Notes: generated by a model from the letters alone, not told the origin. A stretch of DNA of 19,808 nucleotides from CAKZRD01 sp038886595 (GCA_038886595.1 JAWALV010000006.1:1-19808); one strand, 5' to 3'; numbered from the stretch's first letter, positions 7,918-14,852 are shown. Numbers and translations are program-made.

Positions 7918-8044
7918 ATAAGTTTTATAAAATAAAGAGGGGTTGCTTTTATAATATCTGCCGAAGGCACTATATGTCCGAAGGACAGGGCAGGGGCTTT
8001 TGTTTTTGGTTTTTCAATAGATTTATAAAGAATAACATTTAAGC

Positions 8045-8053
8045 TTATATATA
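8045..8053 (+). promoter_or_regulatory. TATA box of the RHH / type II R-M cassette
   Basis: TTATATATA is centred about 24 bases before the ATG at 8073, the spacing expected if transcription begins at or next to the start codon (leaderless mRNA). It sits inside an imperfect 24-base palindrome (8037-8060, 9 of 12 positions matching between arms). This could be an operator for the RHH protein encoded just downstream; that role is an inference. Confidence 0.5.
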
Positions 8054-8072
8054 CATAAATGGATTGAGTATC

Positions 8073-8222
8073 ATGGCAAAAAAGACAATTTCATTAAGTG
8101 TTGAAGAAGAAATTTATGAAGAATATAGGAAATACTGCGAACAAAAAGGCATCATTTTGTCTAAACAAGTAGAAAATTTTATGGTTGATGAATTAAAGAA
8201 GAATAATAATAAGAAAGGATAA
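8073..8222 (+). CDS. Ribbon-helix-helix DNA-binding protein, 49 aa
   Basis: A 49-residue protein, MAKKTISLSVEEEIYEEYRK and so on, ending ELKKNNNKKG. A short basic beta strand (KKTISLSV) is followed by helix EEEIYEEYRKYCEQKG, then ILSKQVENFMVDEL. This is the strand-helix-helix layout of the Arc/MetJ/CopG family, which binds DNA as a dimer. It ends 3 bases before the methyltransferase start, so the two are surely co-transcribed. The position at the head of an R-M cassette suggests an autoregulator controlling the timing of nuclease and methylase expression. Classical R-M controller (C) proteins are helix-turn-helix proteins instead. An antitoxin-like role is also possible. Confidence 0.75.
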   Translation: MAKKTISLSVEEEIYEEYRKYCEQKGIILSKQVENFMVDELKKNNNKKG

Positions 8223-8225
8223 ACT

Positions 8226-9068
8226 ATGGCAACACATCATAAACTAATAATTGGTAATTGCATGGATATGTCAGAGTTATCTGATGGAAGTATTCATCTT
8301 ATTATCACTTCTCCACCATATTTTAATGCCCCTTTTGATTATAAAGGATTATTCAAAAGTTATGGACAATATTTAGGGGTTTTAAGGAAAGTTGCTAAAG
8401 AATCTTTTAGGGTTCTTGCTGAAGGAAGAATTTTTGTTCTTAACATAGATGATATGCTTATTGATGGTGAGAAATTTCCAATAGTTGCTGACGCTATAAA
8501 AATTTTTCAAGAAGCAGGTTTTAGATATAGAGATAGAATAATTTGGAAAAAACCAGAAGGTTATTTGAGAATTAGTCGAAGAAGCGGTGTTATTCTTCAG
8601 AATCCTTATCCTATGTATTTTTATCCTGATAACCTTCTTGAGAGTATCATAATTTTTCAAAAAGGTAAATTTGATTATAAATCCATTCCAAAAGAAATTA
8701 GAGAAAAATCAAAAATAGATACAAAAGAATTTCAAGAGAAAAAATGGTTTATGACACTTTGGGAAATGAATAATGTAATGCCAGGTTCTCCATTAGAGAA
8801 AGATATAGCAGCATTTCCAGAAGAATTGCCTTATAGAGCAATTAAATTATTCTCTTATATTGGAGAAACTATTTTAGATCCTTTCGTTGGCTCTGGGACA
8901 ACAATGAAAGTAGCTAGGCAATTAGGAAGAAATAGTGTAGGAATTGAAATCAAAAAATCATTTATTCCAATAATAAAGAAAAAACTTGGTTTTGATGGAC
9001 AAAAAACTCTAAGTGAAAATGAAGATACTTTTGAAATAATAGAAAGACCAAAAGGTTGGATAAAATGA
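8226..9068 (+). CDS. Type II DNA methyltransferase (TSPPY, beta class)
   Basis: A 280-residue DNA amino-methyltransferase with motif order IV then I. The catalytic ITSPPYFNAPFDY is at residues 27-39 and the SAM-binding ILDPFVGSGTTMKVARQLGRNSVGIEI at about 216-242. The S-P-P-Y form is typical of N4-cytosine enzymes (PvuII or BamHI methylase type) but also occurs in some N6-adenine ones, so the base is uncertain. The 180 residues between the motifs should contain target recognition. The length is normal for the family and the frame is intact. It is the second gene of a three-gene cassette: the RHH gene ends 3 bases upstream, and its TGA stop overlaps the ATG of the nuclease-like gene. Its likely job is protection of host DNA from that nuclease. 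Confidence 0.88.
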   Translation: MATHHKLIIGNCMDMSELSDGSIHLIITSPPYFNAPFDYKGLFKSYGQYLGVLRKVAKESFRVLAEGRIFVLNIDDMLIDGEKFPIVADAIKIFQEAGFRYRDRIIWKKPEGYLRISRRSGVILQNPYPMYFYPDNLLESIIIFQKGKFDYKSIPKEIREKSKIDTKEFQEKKWFMTLWEMNNVMPGSPLEKDIAAFPEELPYRAIKLFSYIGETILDPFVGSGTTMKVARQLGRNSVGIEIKKSFIPIIKKKLGFDGQKTLSENEDTFEIIERPKGWIK

Positions 9069-10129
9069 ATAATATCACTGCGAAAATTAAAGGAATAAAA
9101 TATACACCTCTTTTATGTAGAAAATTACATACTTTCAATTTTAACGATTTGGATAAAGCACTTTCAAAGGAAGCAACATTTATTTTAAGGATTGATGATA
9201 AAAATCAAATTGCTTTAAGTTGGTGGGTTTCTGCAAAAAGAACAAGATCTTATCCCTATGCAAGAGTTTATGATTCGTTAGCTTTTGCTGGTAAGAAGGT
9301 AACAATAATTCCTATTTTTAAAGATGAGGGTAAAGATGGAGATAGAGATTTTTTACAATGGGATACCATTTCATTAATGAGTTTGCTCGGTGTTTATGTA
9401 ATAATCGCTTATTACAGCGAAGCTACTCAAAGTTCAAGATATGAAAAAAAGATAACTGAACAAAGATTTGATATTGATTATCTCAAAAGTCAGATAAAGA
9501 AACTTCTTTCCTATCAATCTGATGCATTACATTGGAATTTATCGCAAATCGATAATATTGCTAAAATTGGAAGGAAAGCACTAGAATCTTATGTCAAAAT
9601 TTCTCAAAAATTAGGAGTTGAAATGCACTCAAAAGAATCAGCAGAAAAAAGGATAGCTGAACTAAAAAAAGGTAAAGATACTTTTATGGAATTATCAAGA
9701 ACTCTAGCAGAAAAAGCTCAAAAAAGAGAAAGCGTAACAATACAGCCAAAAGAATATTTGGAAGGAGTAAAAGGAACAATCACAATAACTAATTATCTTG
9801 GTGGAAATTATTATTTTACTTCAGATGAAATTGAATTGCATGACAAAAATATTCACTTAATCGAAGCCAAACACACTAAAGAGAATAAATTACCCTCTTT
9901 AGGAGATATTAAAGATGGGTTACTAAAAATGATTCTATTTACCAATCTTGAAGATGTAGAAATTGATAATCAAAAGTTTAAACCAGTATCTATTCTAAAA
10001 CTCACAACAGGAGATGACTCTTTTATCGAAAAGTTAGATGAAAAGCAAAAGAAATTTTTGGAATCTCTTAAGAAAGAAGCGAAAACAAATGGTTTCAGAA
10101 TTTTAATAAATAAAACTTTCTTAATTTAA
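9065..10129 (+). CDS. Probable type II restriction endonuclease, PD-(D/E)XK-like
   Basis: A 354-residue protein starting at ATG 9065, which overlaps the methyltransferase TGA as ATGA. A TTG three codons earlier is a less likely start. A C-terminal segment near residues 250-270 reads FTSDEIELHDKNIHLIEAKH. The hydrophobic strand followed by E-A-K with preceding acidic residues fits a PD-(D/E)XK nuclease core, with E267 and K269 as candidates. The N-terminal part has a distinctive IIPIFKDEGKDGDRDFLQW segment followed by hydrophobic SLMSLLGVYVIIAYY, and the middle (about 140-225) is helical. Identification rests on this motif plus the position directly behind a methyltransferase. Its stop codon lies inside the first bases of element C (AAAA at 10128), so the cassette ends exactly at the repeat. 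Confidence 0.68.
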   Translation: MNNITAKIKGIKYTPLLCRKLHTFNFNDLDKALSKEATFILRIDDKNQIALSWWVSAKRTRSYPYARVYDSLAFAGKKVTIIPIFKDEGKDGDRDFLQWDTISLMSLLGVYVIIAYYSEATQSSRYEKKITEQRFDIDYLKSQIKKLLSYQSDALHWNLSQIDNIAKIGRKALESYVKISQKLGVEMHSKESAEKRIAELKKGKDTFMELSRTLAEKAQKRESVTIQPKEYLEGVKGTITITNYLGGNYYFTSDEIELHDKNIHLIEAKHTKENKLPSLGDIKDGLLKMILFTNLEDVEIDNQKFKPVSILKLTTGDDSFIEKLDEKQKKFLESLKKEAKTNGFRILINKTFLI

Positions 10130-10327
10130 AAGCCCCTGCCCGTTTTTTAGAAAAATCTTTGTGTGTAGCGATAGCGAAACCGCTTAATCAGTGTTAGACT
10201 TTGCGAAGCAAATTGAGTTATCGTTTTTTCTTTGTAAAGGTTAAGCGAAGGATTTTTCCATTAAGCAAACCCTCGCAAATTAGGGGTGGGTGGTCGGGGG
10301 AAAGCAGAATTCTGAATTACGCCTAAC
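10128..10327 (+). repeat. Folded intergenic element C (plus orientation)
   Basis: It starts AAAAGCCCCTGCCC (10128-10141), a perfect 14-base inverted copy of 7988-8001. It ends with AAGCAGAATTCTGAATTACG followed by GCCTAAC (10321-10327), resembling the left half of A and the minus strand of B. At 10200-10212 it has the hairpin TTTGC-GAA-GCAAA. At 10181-10199 CGCTTAATCAGTGTTAGAC resembles the right arm of the B stem, though no matching left arm is present. The G-rich run 10283-10300 has four G tracts. No ORF is visible. It separates the R-M cassette from the recombinase gene. Confidence 0.65.
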
Positions 10328-10330
10328 AAG

Positions 10331-10366
10331 ATGGCTATGGAAATTTTTGGGAATTAACATAGCCAT
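10331..10366. repeat. Inverted repeat upstream of xerA
   Basis: ATGGCTATG (10331-10339) and CATAGCCAT (10358-10366) are perfect 9-bp inverted copies around an 18-base A/T-rich middle. The site starts 3 bases after the GCCTAAC end of element C and ends 20 bases before the TATA box of xerA. It could be an operator, an attachment site or part of element C. The 18-base spacer is too long for a normal Xer dif site, which has 6-8 bases between its arms. Confidence 0.5.
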
Positions 10367-10385
10367 TTAAGAGGGTATAGTAACC

Positions 10386-10393
10386 TTTATATA
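10386..10393 (+). promoter_or_regulatory. TATA box of xerA-rtcB
   Basis: TTTATATA is centred about 25 bases before ATG 10415, consistent with a leaderless transcript covering xerA and rtcB. Confidence 0.5.
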
Positions 10394-10414
10394 GATGCAA
10401 AAGGAAAAAGAATT

Positions 10415-11230
10415 ATGAAAAATGAGGGCCTGCTCAGAAAACTTGAAGAGCATCTTTCTCTTAAGAATTATTCGCGTGAAACAATAAAAGGCTATATTAT
10501 TCACACTAAAAAATATCTTGAATCTTCTTTCGTTGATAATAATGGAGTGAATAAAGAAACTGCAAAGCAATTTATTATTTCAGAACTTAAGAGAAATGAA
10601 CCTTCTTCTGTCTCGCATGCAATTTTTGCGCTCAAATACTTTTTTAATAATATACTTAATGAAAATCTTGACATTCCAAAGCCAAAAAGAAACAAAAAAA
10701 TTCCTGAAATTTTAACTAAAGATGAAATTAAGAAAATGATAGAAGTTACATCAAACATAAAGCACAAACTAATATTAAAAATACTTTACGGTTGTGGCTT
10801 AAGGGTTTCTGAAGTTATCAATCTTCTTAAGAAGGATATTAATTTTAATGAGGGGCTTATTCATGTTAAACTTTCAAAAGGCAAAAAGGACAGATTTGTC
10901 AAATTGCCCAAAAAATTGAAAGAAGAGCTTGAAGGTTATTGCAAACTTACAAATGAAGAAATATTGTTTCCTTCAAATCGTCGCGGAAGACTAACCAAAA
11001 AGACAATTTCCAAGATTGTTGAAAACTCCGGAAAAAAAGCAGCAATCACAAAAGAAGTTTACCCCCATCTGTTAAGACATTCTTTTGCAACACACTTGCT
11101 TGAACAAGGAACAGATCTTAGAATAATAAAAAAACTGCTTGGGCATTCTGATATTAAAACAACTCAAATTTATACACAAATTTCACAGGCAAATATTAAA
11201 AATATAAAAAGCCCTTTAGATACAATTTAA
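10415..11230 (+). CDS. xerA: XerA-like tyrosine recombinase
   Basis: A 271-residue tyrosine recombinase. Residues 1-90 are the SAM-like core-binding domain (RKLEEHLSLKNYSRETIKGY). The catalytic domain carries all six residues: R130 in YGCGLRVSEV, K155 in LSKGKKDR, H218 and R221 in HLLRHSFATH, H244 in LLGHSDIKTT and Y253 in QIYTQI. Length and spacing match archaeal XerA and bacterial XerC/D. The 16-20 residue insertion that defines integron IntI between the Lys strand and HxxR is absent. XerA resolves chromosome dimers at dif, and Xer proteins are also used by mobile elements. Its start lies 88 bases after element C, making it a candidate to act on A-C. Against this, it is joined to rtcB (2 bases between stop and ATG), which suggests a resident gene. 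ATG 10415 fits the TATA spacing. Confidence 0.88.
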   Translation: MKNEGLLRKLEEHLSLKNYSRETIKGYIIHTKKYLESSFVDNNGVNKETAKQFIISELKRNEPSSVSHAIFALKYFFNNILNENLDIPKPKRNKKIPEILTKDEIKKMIEVTSNIKHKLILKILYGCGLRVSEVINLLKKDINFNEGLIHVKLSKGKKDRFVKLPKKLKEELEGYCKLTNEEILFPSNRRGRLTKKTISKIVENSGKKAAITKEVYPHLLRHSFATHLLEQGTDLRIIKKLLGHSDIKTTQIYTQISQANIKNIKSPLDTI

Positions 11231-11231
11231 A

Positions 11232-12644
11232 ATGGAAATAAAAAAAATTTCTGAAAATATATGGCAAATAGAAAATGAAGGCGAAATGAATGTTCCTTGC
11301 GTTATTTTTGCTTCTGAAATATTATTGGAAAATATGAAAAAGGATAAAACCCTGGAACAAATAAAAAATGTTGCAAAGTTGCCAGGAATTTTAAAATACG
11401 CGGTTGCCTTGCCAGATGCACACCAAGGTTATGGTTTTCCTATCGGAGGGGTTGCTGCTTTTGATTTAGAGAAGGGGGTTATTTCTCCCGGAGGGGTTGG
11501 CTATGACATAAATTGCAGTGTGCGTTTATTGAAAACAAACATTTCTAAAGAAGATTTTATGAAAAAAAGAGATTTTCTTTTGAATGTTGCTTTTGATGAG
11601 ATTCCTTCTGGAGTCGGAGAGGAAGGAAATTTCAAAATCTCAAAAAAAGAGCTTGATAAAGTTTTAGAAAAAGGGGCTAAATGGTGTTTGGAGAGAGGTT
11701 TTGCTGAAAAAGAAGACATAGAAAAAACAGAAGATTCTGGTTGCATTCCTGGAGGAAATCCGAGAGATGTTAGCGAAAGAGCAAAATCAAGAGGAATTAA
11801 TCAGTTGGCTACTTTAGGTGCTGGAAATCATTTTTTAGAATTTCAAGAAGTAGAAGAAGTTTTTGATGAAAATATTGCTAAAGTTTTTGGTATTGAAAAA
11901 AATAAAATTTTCATAATGATACACTGCGGTTCTCGCGGCTTAGGGCATCAAGTTGCTTCTGATTATATTAGAGAAATGGAAAAAAAATATGGCTGGCCAG
12001 AGTACGATAGGGAACTAGTTTATGCTCCGATAAATTCAGAGTTGGGAAAAAAATATTTCTCTGCAATGGCTTGTGCTGCTAATTTTGCCTTCGCCAATAA
12101 ACAATTAATAACTCACAAAATAAGAGTTGCTTTTAAGAAACATTTTCCAAATTTAAAAATTGATGTGGTTTATGATGTCTGTCATAATATTGCAAAGTTT
12201 GAAGAACATAATATCGATGGACAATTAAAAAAAGTTTTAGTTACAAGAAAAGGAGCAACGAGAAGTTTTGGTCCTGGAAGAAAGGAGATTCCTGAAGTTT
12301 ATAGAGATGTTGGTCAGCCAATAATTTTGCCTGGAAGCATGGGAACAGCAAGCTATGTTTTAGTTGGCACAAAAAAAGCAGAGGAACTTTCTTTCGGAAG
12401 CACTGCCCACGGGGCTGGAAGAACTTTATCTCGGTTAAGTGCTACAAAAAATCTTTCTGTTAAAGACATAGAAAAAATTCTTTCTGACAAAGACATTAAG
12501 CTTAAAACTCTTTCAAAAAAAGCAATTCTCGATGAAGCGCCACAAGCCTACAAAAATGTTGATGAGGTTGCCCGTGTTTCAAACGAAGTCGGCATCGGAA
12601 ATTTTGTTGTAAAATTAAAACCTCTTGGAGTAATCAAAAGTTGA
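11232..12644 (+). CDS. rtcB: RNA-splicing ligase RtcB
   Basis: A 470-residue RtcB, close to the usual 480, with no intein. It joins 2',3'-cyclic phosphate (or 3'-phosphate) and 5'-OH RNA ends using GTP and Mn2+, and in archaea it seals tRNA exons after intron removal. Visible family motifs are LPDAHQGYGFPIGG (60-73) and GGVGYDINC with the metal ligands D92 and C95. Further on are GAGNHFLE (195-202), MIHCGSRGLGHQ (228-239, with H230), the conserved CHNIAKFEEH, and the GMP-attachment region GSTAHGAGR near residue 390-400. The C-terminus with DEAPQAYKNVDEV is intact. It begins 2 bases after the xerA stop, so the two share a transcript. Archease, its usual helper, is not in the window. Confidence 0.97.
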   Translation: MEIKKISENIWQIENEGEMNVPCVIFASEILLENMKKDKTLEQIKNVAKLPGILKYAVALPDAHQGYGFPIGGVAAFDLEKGVISPGGVGYDINCSVRLLKTNISKEDFMKKRDFLLNVAFDEIPSGVGEEGNFKISKKELDKVLEKGAKWCLERGFAEKEDIEKTEDSGCIPGGNPRDVSERAKSRGINQLATLGAGNHFLEFQEVEEVFDENIAKVFGIEKNKIFIMIHCGSRGLGHQVASDYIREMEKKYGWPEYDRELVYAPINSELGKKYFSAMACAANFAFANKQLITHKIRVAFKKHFPNLKIDVVYDVCHNIAKFEEHNIDGQLKKVLVTRKGATRSFGPGRKEIPEVYRDVGQPIILPGSMGTASYVLVGTKKAEELSFGSTAHGAGRTLSRLSATKNLSVKDIEKILSDKDIKLKTLSKKAILDEAPQAYKNVDEVARVSNEVGIGNFVVKLKPLGVIKS

Positions 12645-12651
12645 AAATTAA

Positions 12652-13269
12652 ATGTTTGGCAAATTAAAAAAGATTCTGTCTAAAGAAGAGATAAAGTTAA
12701 TAATCTTTGGAGAAACACACGGGTTTATTGATGATAGCAAATATCAAGAAGAAGTACTAAAGATATTCAAACCTACTATTTTCTTATATGAAATGTTAGA
12801 AGAAAAATCTTTGAGTAAAACAAATGAAATGAAGAATTTTCTAACAAAAAAAGATGATGAAAAATTTTCTTTTATTTCTAAATATGGTGAGCTGAAAAAA
12901 ACAGTTAAACTAGCTTTAAGATATAAGGTACCTATTATAGGTATTGATTTTAAGAACATGCTTAGAAAAAATAACTCTTTTTTAAAAAAAAGAAAACTTA
13001 CAAAAGAAGATATTAAAATTGAAAAGATTATTTTAAGAAAAAGAGAGGAAAGACAAAAAAATAAGATTCTAGAGTTTTTTAATAAAGAAAAAAGAATTTT
13101 TGTTTCAGTAGGTGTTTATCATTTAAGGAAAAAATCCCCTCTTTTAAGTCTGCCATTAAAATATTTTGTTATTTACCCTACATATAATAAAAAGATAATT
13201 TTTTATCCACCTAAAAGATTTAAAATAAAAAATTTAAGCTTTAAATTTACTTTTATAAAAAATAGATAA
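12652..13269 (+). CDS. TraB/ChaN/EreA-like GETHG-motif protein
   Basis: A 205-residue protein of unproven function. Near the N-terminus, KLIIFGETHGF (GETHG at 20-24) and later VSVGVYHLRK (152-160) match the two histidine motifs of the TraB/PrgY, ChaN and erythromycin-esterase-like superfamily. In between are IFLYEMLEE (43-51), VPIIGIDFKN (93-102) and an R-E-x-R stretch at 131-134, all in the order seen in that superfamily. The enzymes proposed there are hydrolases or metal-dependent proteins, so the activity here is open. It is shorter than EreA and has no clear membrane segment. The gap after rtcB is 7 bases, so it is the third gene of the xerA-rtcB run. The C-terminus is rich in Lys and Phe. 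Confidence 0.6.
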   Translation: MFGKLKKILSKEEIKLIIFGETHGFIDDSKYQEEVLKIFKPTIFLYEMLEEKSLSKTNEMKNFLTKKDDEKFSFISKYGELKKTVKLALRYKVPIIGIDFKNMLRKNNSFLKKRKLTKEDIKIEKIILRKREERQKNKILEFFNKEKRIFVSVGVYHLRKKSPLLSLPLKYFVIYPTYNKKIIFYPPKRFKIKNLSFKFTFIKNR

Positions 13270-13270
13270 A

Positions 13271-13702
13271 TTATTGTAAGGATATTATTATACTTCCAAC
13301 TATCATTAATATAGCACCAAATATTGTCATTAGGTTAATTTTTTCTCCTAAGAAAAAAAATGCTAGAAAAATAGCAAAAATTAAGCTTAGTTTATCAATT
13401 GAAACTATTTGAGAGACTTTTCCTATTTTTAAGGCTAAAAAATAAAATAACCAAGATAATGCTCCAGCTATTCCCGCAAGAAATATAAAAAATAAAGATT
13501 TTCCGTCTGTCAAGACACTATCTATATATTTTAATTTACCTTGGATTAAAACAACTATGAAAAGGAATAAATTCATTATTAAGGATCTAATAGTAGTTGC
13601 TAAATTAGCATCTAAGTTTTTTAAACCTATTTTTCCAAATATTGCAACAAGAGAGGCCATGAATGCCGAAATTAAAGCATAGATTAACCAAAGATGTTTC
13701 AT
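13271..13702 (-). CDS. Small EamA/DMT-family membrane protein
   Basis: A 143-residue, very hydrophobic protein with about five predicted membrane segments: 5-24, 37-56, 70-93, 101-120 and 124-142. The pattern SAFMASLVAIFGKIGL at the start, the middle WLFYFLALKIG, and the end FFFLGEKINLMTIFGAILMIVGSIII match a single EamA domain of the drug/metabolite transporter superfamily. Full-length members are tandem duplications of about 300 aa. One-domain forms are common in archaea and probably dimerise. The substrate is unknown. It starts 1 base after the TyrRS stop, so it is co-transcribed as the last gene of the minus-strand run from 16118, and it converges with the TraB-like gene with one base between them. 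Confidence 0.8.
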   Translation of the reverse strand: MKHLWLIYALISAFMASLVAIFGKIGLKNLDANLATTIRSLIMNLFLFIVVLIQGKLKYIDSVLTDGKSLFFIFLAGIAGALSWLFYFLALKIGKVSQIVSIDKLSLIFAIFLAFFFLGEKINLMTIFGAILMIVGSIIISLQ

Positions 13703-13703
13703 A

Positions 13704-14852
13704 TTAGATTATTTTTTTATTAATTAAAATTTTATCCATTTGTTCTTTAAGTTTTTTCATTTCAGAAGAAGAAAAATGATCTCTTGCAGGTTTTAAAATT
13801 TTGATTATCTCTTTTGCCATCGCTTTTTTCAAATCTAAAGGATGTAATCTTTTTTCCTTGAAATCTTTTTCAAGCTCTTCAAAAGAAAAATATTTTTTAT
13901 TACCGCCGAATTTCTCTGGTCTTTCAACTAAAAACTCTTTTGATATTGGAAAGACAATATACTTTGCCCAATCAATTAATGGATTAAATTCAATCTCTCC
14001 TTCTGGACAGAAAGCTTCATTTATTTTTTTCTCTATTGTTTTTTCATCGTCAAGCATAAAAATTGCTGAGTTAGGAATTGATTTTGACATTTTCATCTGG
14101 CTCCAAATTTCTTGTTTTTTTTCAGCAACAATTGGCCAAGTAGGTGGTTTGTTTAATCCTAAAACTAAATGCCCATGAACAGCAACAGGTTTTATTTTTT
14201 CTCCTTTTTTATTTAAAAGAGGACAATATTTTAATTGCAAAGCTATATCTCTTGCGATAACTTGTGCCTTTCTTTGATCGAGACCTGCATGAACTAAATT
14301 CAAATTTTGTATAAATATGTCAGCTACTTGCATAGCAGGATAAAGTAACATAGCAAATTCTACGCCCTCTCCTTCTTCCCTGCCAGCTATTGTAATACTT
14401 CTTAACATTCTTGCAAGAGTCGTTTTTTTAGAAATTTCAATAACTGTTTGCCAATACAAATCATTTTTATGATAAAGTTCGCTTCCAACGACAAATTTTA
14501 AATCTTTAGGATCTCCTCCGACACATTTATAACCTGCTTTCAAAACCTCTTTTATGAAATTAACTCCCACTTCCTTTATAACTTTTAAATCACCTCCTAA
14601 TTTGTTGTTTATCCAAGCATGATAATCAGCAATAAAAATAGAAACCTCCGCTCCCGCATCATGCAGATCTTTTACTTTTGACATGCAAACAATTCCATGA
14701 CCTAAATGTGGTTTTCCAGAAACTTCAAAACCAATATAATGTCTTAATTGTTCTTTATTTTCCAAAAATTCTTTTAAGTCATCTTCGCCTAGAACTTCTT
14801 CTGTGTTTCTTTTTATTAAATTGAATTTTTCTTCATTAGATATTTTTTTCAT
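13704..14852 (-). CDS. tyrS: Tyrosyl-tRNA synthetase, archaeal type
   Basis: A 382-residue class I synthetase that charges tRNA-Tyr. YIGFEVSGKPHLGHG near residue 39 has the HIGH-equivalent PHLGHG and aligns with YIGFEPSGKIHLGHY of the Methanocaldococcus enzyme, including the tyrosine-binding Tyr. Downstream, MLLYPAMQVADIF and GLDQRK carry the Tyr, Gln and Asp that contact the substrate. The second class I signature is QMKMSKSIPNSAIFM. The anticodon-binding region ends with HPLDLKKAMAKEIIKILKPARDHF. Length is longer than the 306-aa Methanocaldococcus protein but within the archaeal range. The gap from the PIN gene is 34 bases, and the EamA gene follows after 1 base. TrpRS is the nearest alternative, but the substrate-pocket residues favour TyrRS. 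Confidence 0.92.
   Translation of the reverse strand: MKKISNEEKFNLIKRNTEEVLGEDDLKEFLENKEQLRHYIGFEVSGKPHLGHGIVCMSKVKDLHDAGAEVSIFIADYHAWINNKLGGDLKVIKEVGVNFIKEVLKAGYKCVGGDPKDLKFVVGSELYHKNDLYWQTVIEISKKTTLARMLRSITIAGREEGEGVEFAMLLYPAMQVADIFIQNLNLVHAGLDQRKAQVIARDIALQLKYCPLLNKKGEKIKPVAVHGHLVLGLNKPPTWPIVAEKKQEIWSQMKMSKSIPNSAIFMLDDEKTIEKKINEAFCPEGEIEFNPLIDWAKYIVFPISKEFLVERPEKFGGNKKYFSFEELEKDFKEKRLHPLDLKKAMAKEIIKILKPARDHFSSSEMKKLKEQMDKILINKKII

Larger units (their letters stand above)
7713..8001 (-). repeat. Folded intergenic element B (minus orientation)
   Basis: This is the core of the 7614-8072 gap, which has no convincing ORF. Read on the minus strand it starts AAAAGCCCCTGCCC (8001-7988), as element C does. 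The other end has GGCGACCCCC (7713-7722) and GAAATGAAC (7745-7753), inverted copies of the right end of element A. It contains the large stem-loop 7751-7830 and a second domain 7832-7917. It also has hairpins at 7772-7789, 7797-7813, 7853-7863, 7868-7888, 7959-7969 and 7975-7987. It lies between the divergently transcribed radical SAM operon and the RHH-led cassette. Confidence 0.7.

Noticed and set aside
7832..8001. Rho-independent style terminators for the neighbouring genes
   Set aside because: Elements A and B lie upstream of divergently transcribed genes, where a terminator is not needed, and their hairpins are not followed by consistent T runs.
2231..8072. RiPP precursor peptide for the radical SAM genes
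   Set aside because: The genes overlap one another and the gaps hold no short ORF with a start signal and a leader-core look. A precursor outside the window cannot be excluded.
9056..9064. TTG start for the nuclease-like gene
   Set aside because: ATG at 9065 overlaps the methylase TGA as ATGA, the common coupling arrangement, and adds no missing domain if shortened by three codons.
10358..10394. dif site next to xerA
   Set aside because: No pair of 11-base arms around a 6-8-base spacer could be found; the clear inverted repeat has an 18-base spacer.
10415..11230. Integron integrase IntI
   Set aside because: The IntI-specific insertion between the catalytic Lys strand and HxxR is missing; length and motifs are those of XerA/XerC.
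11232..12644. Intein in RtcB
   Set aside because: At 470 residues with continuous family motifs there is no room for one.
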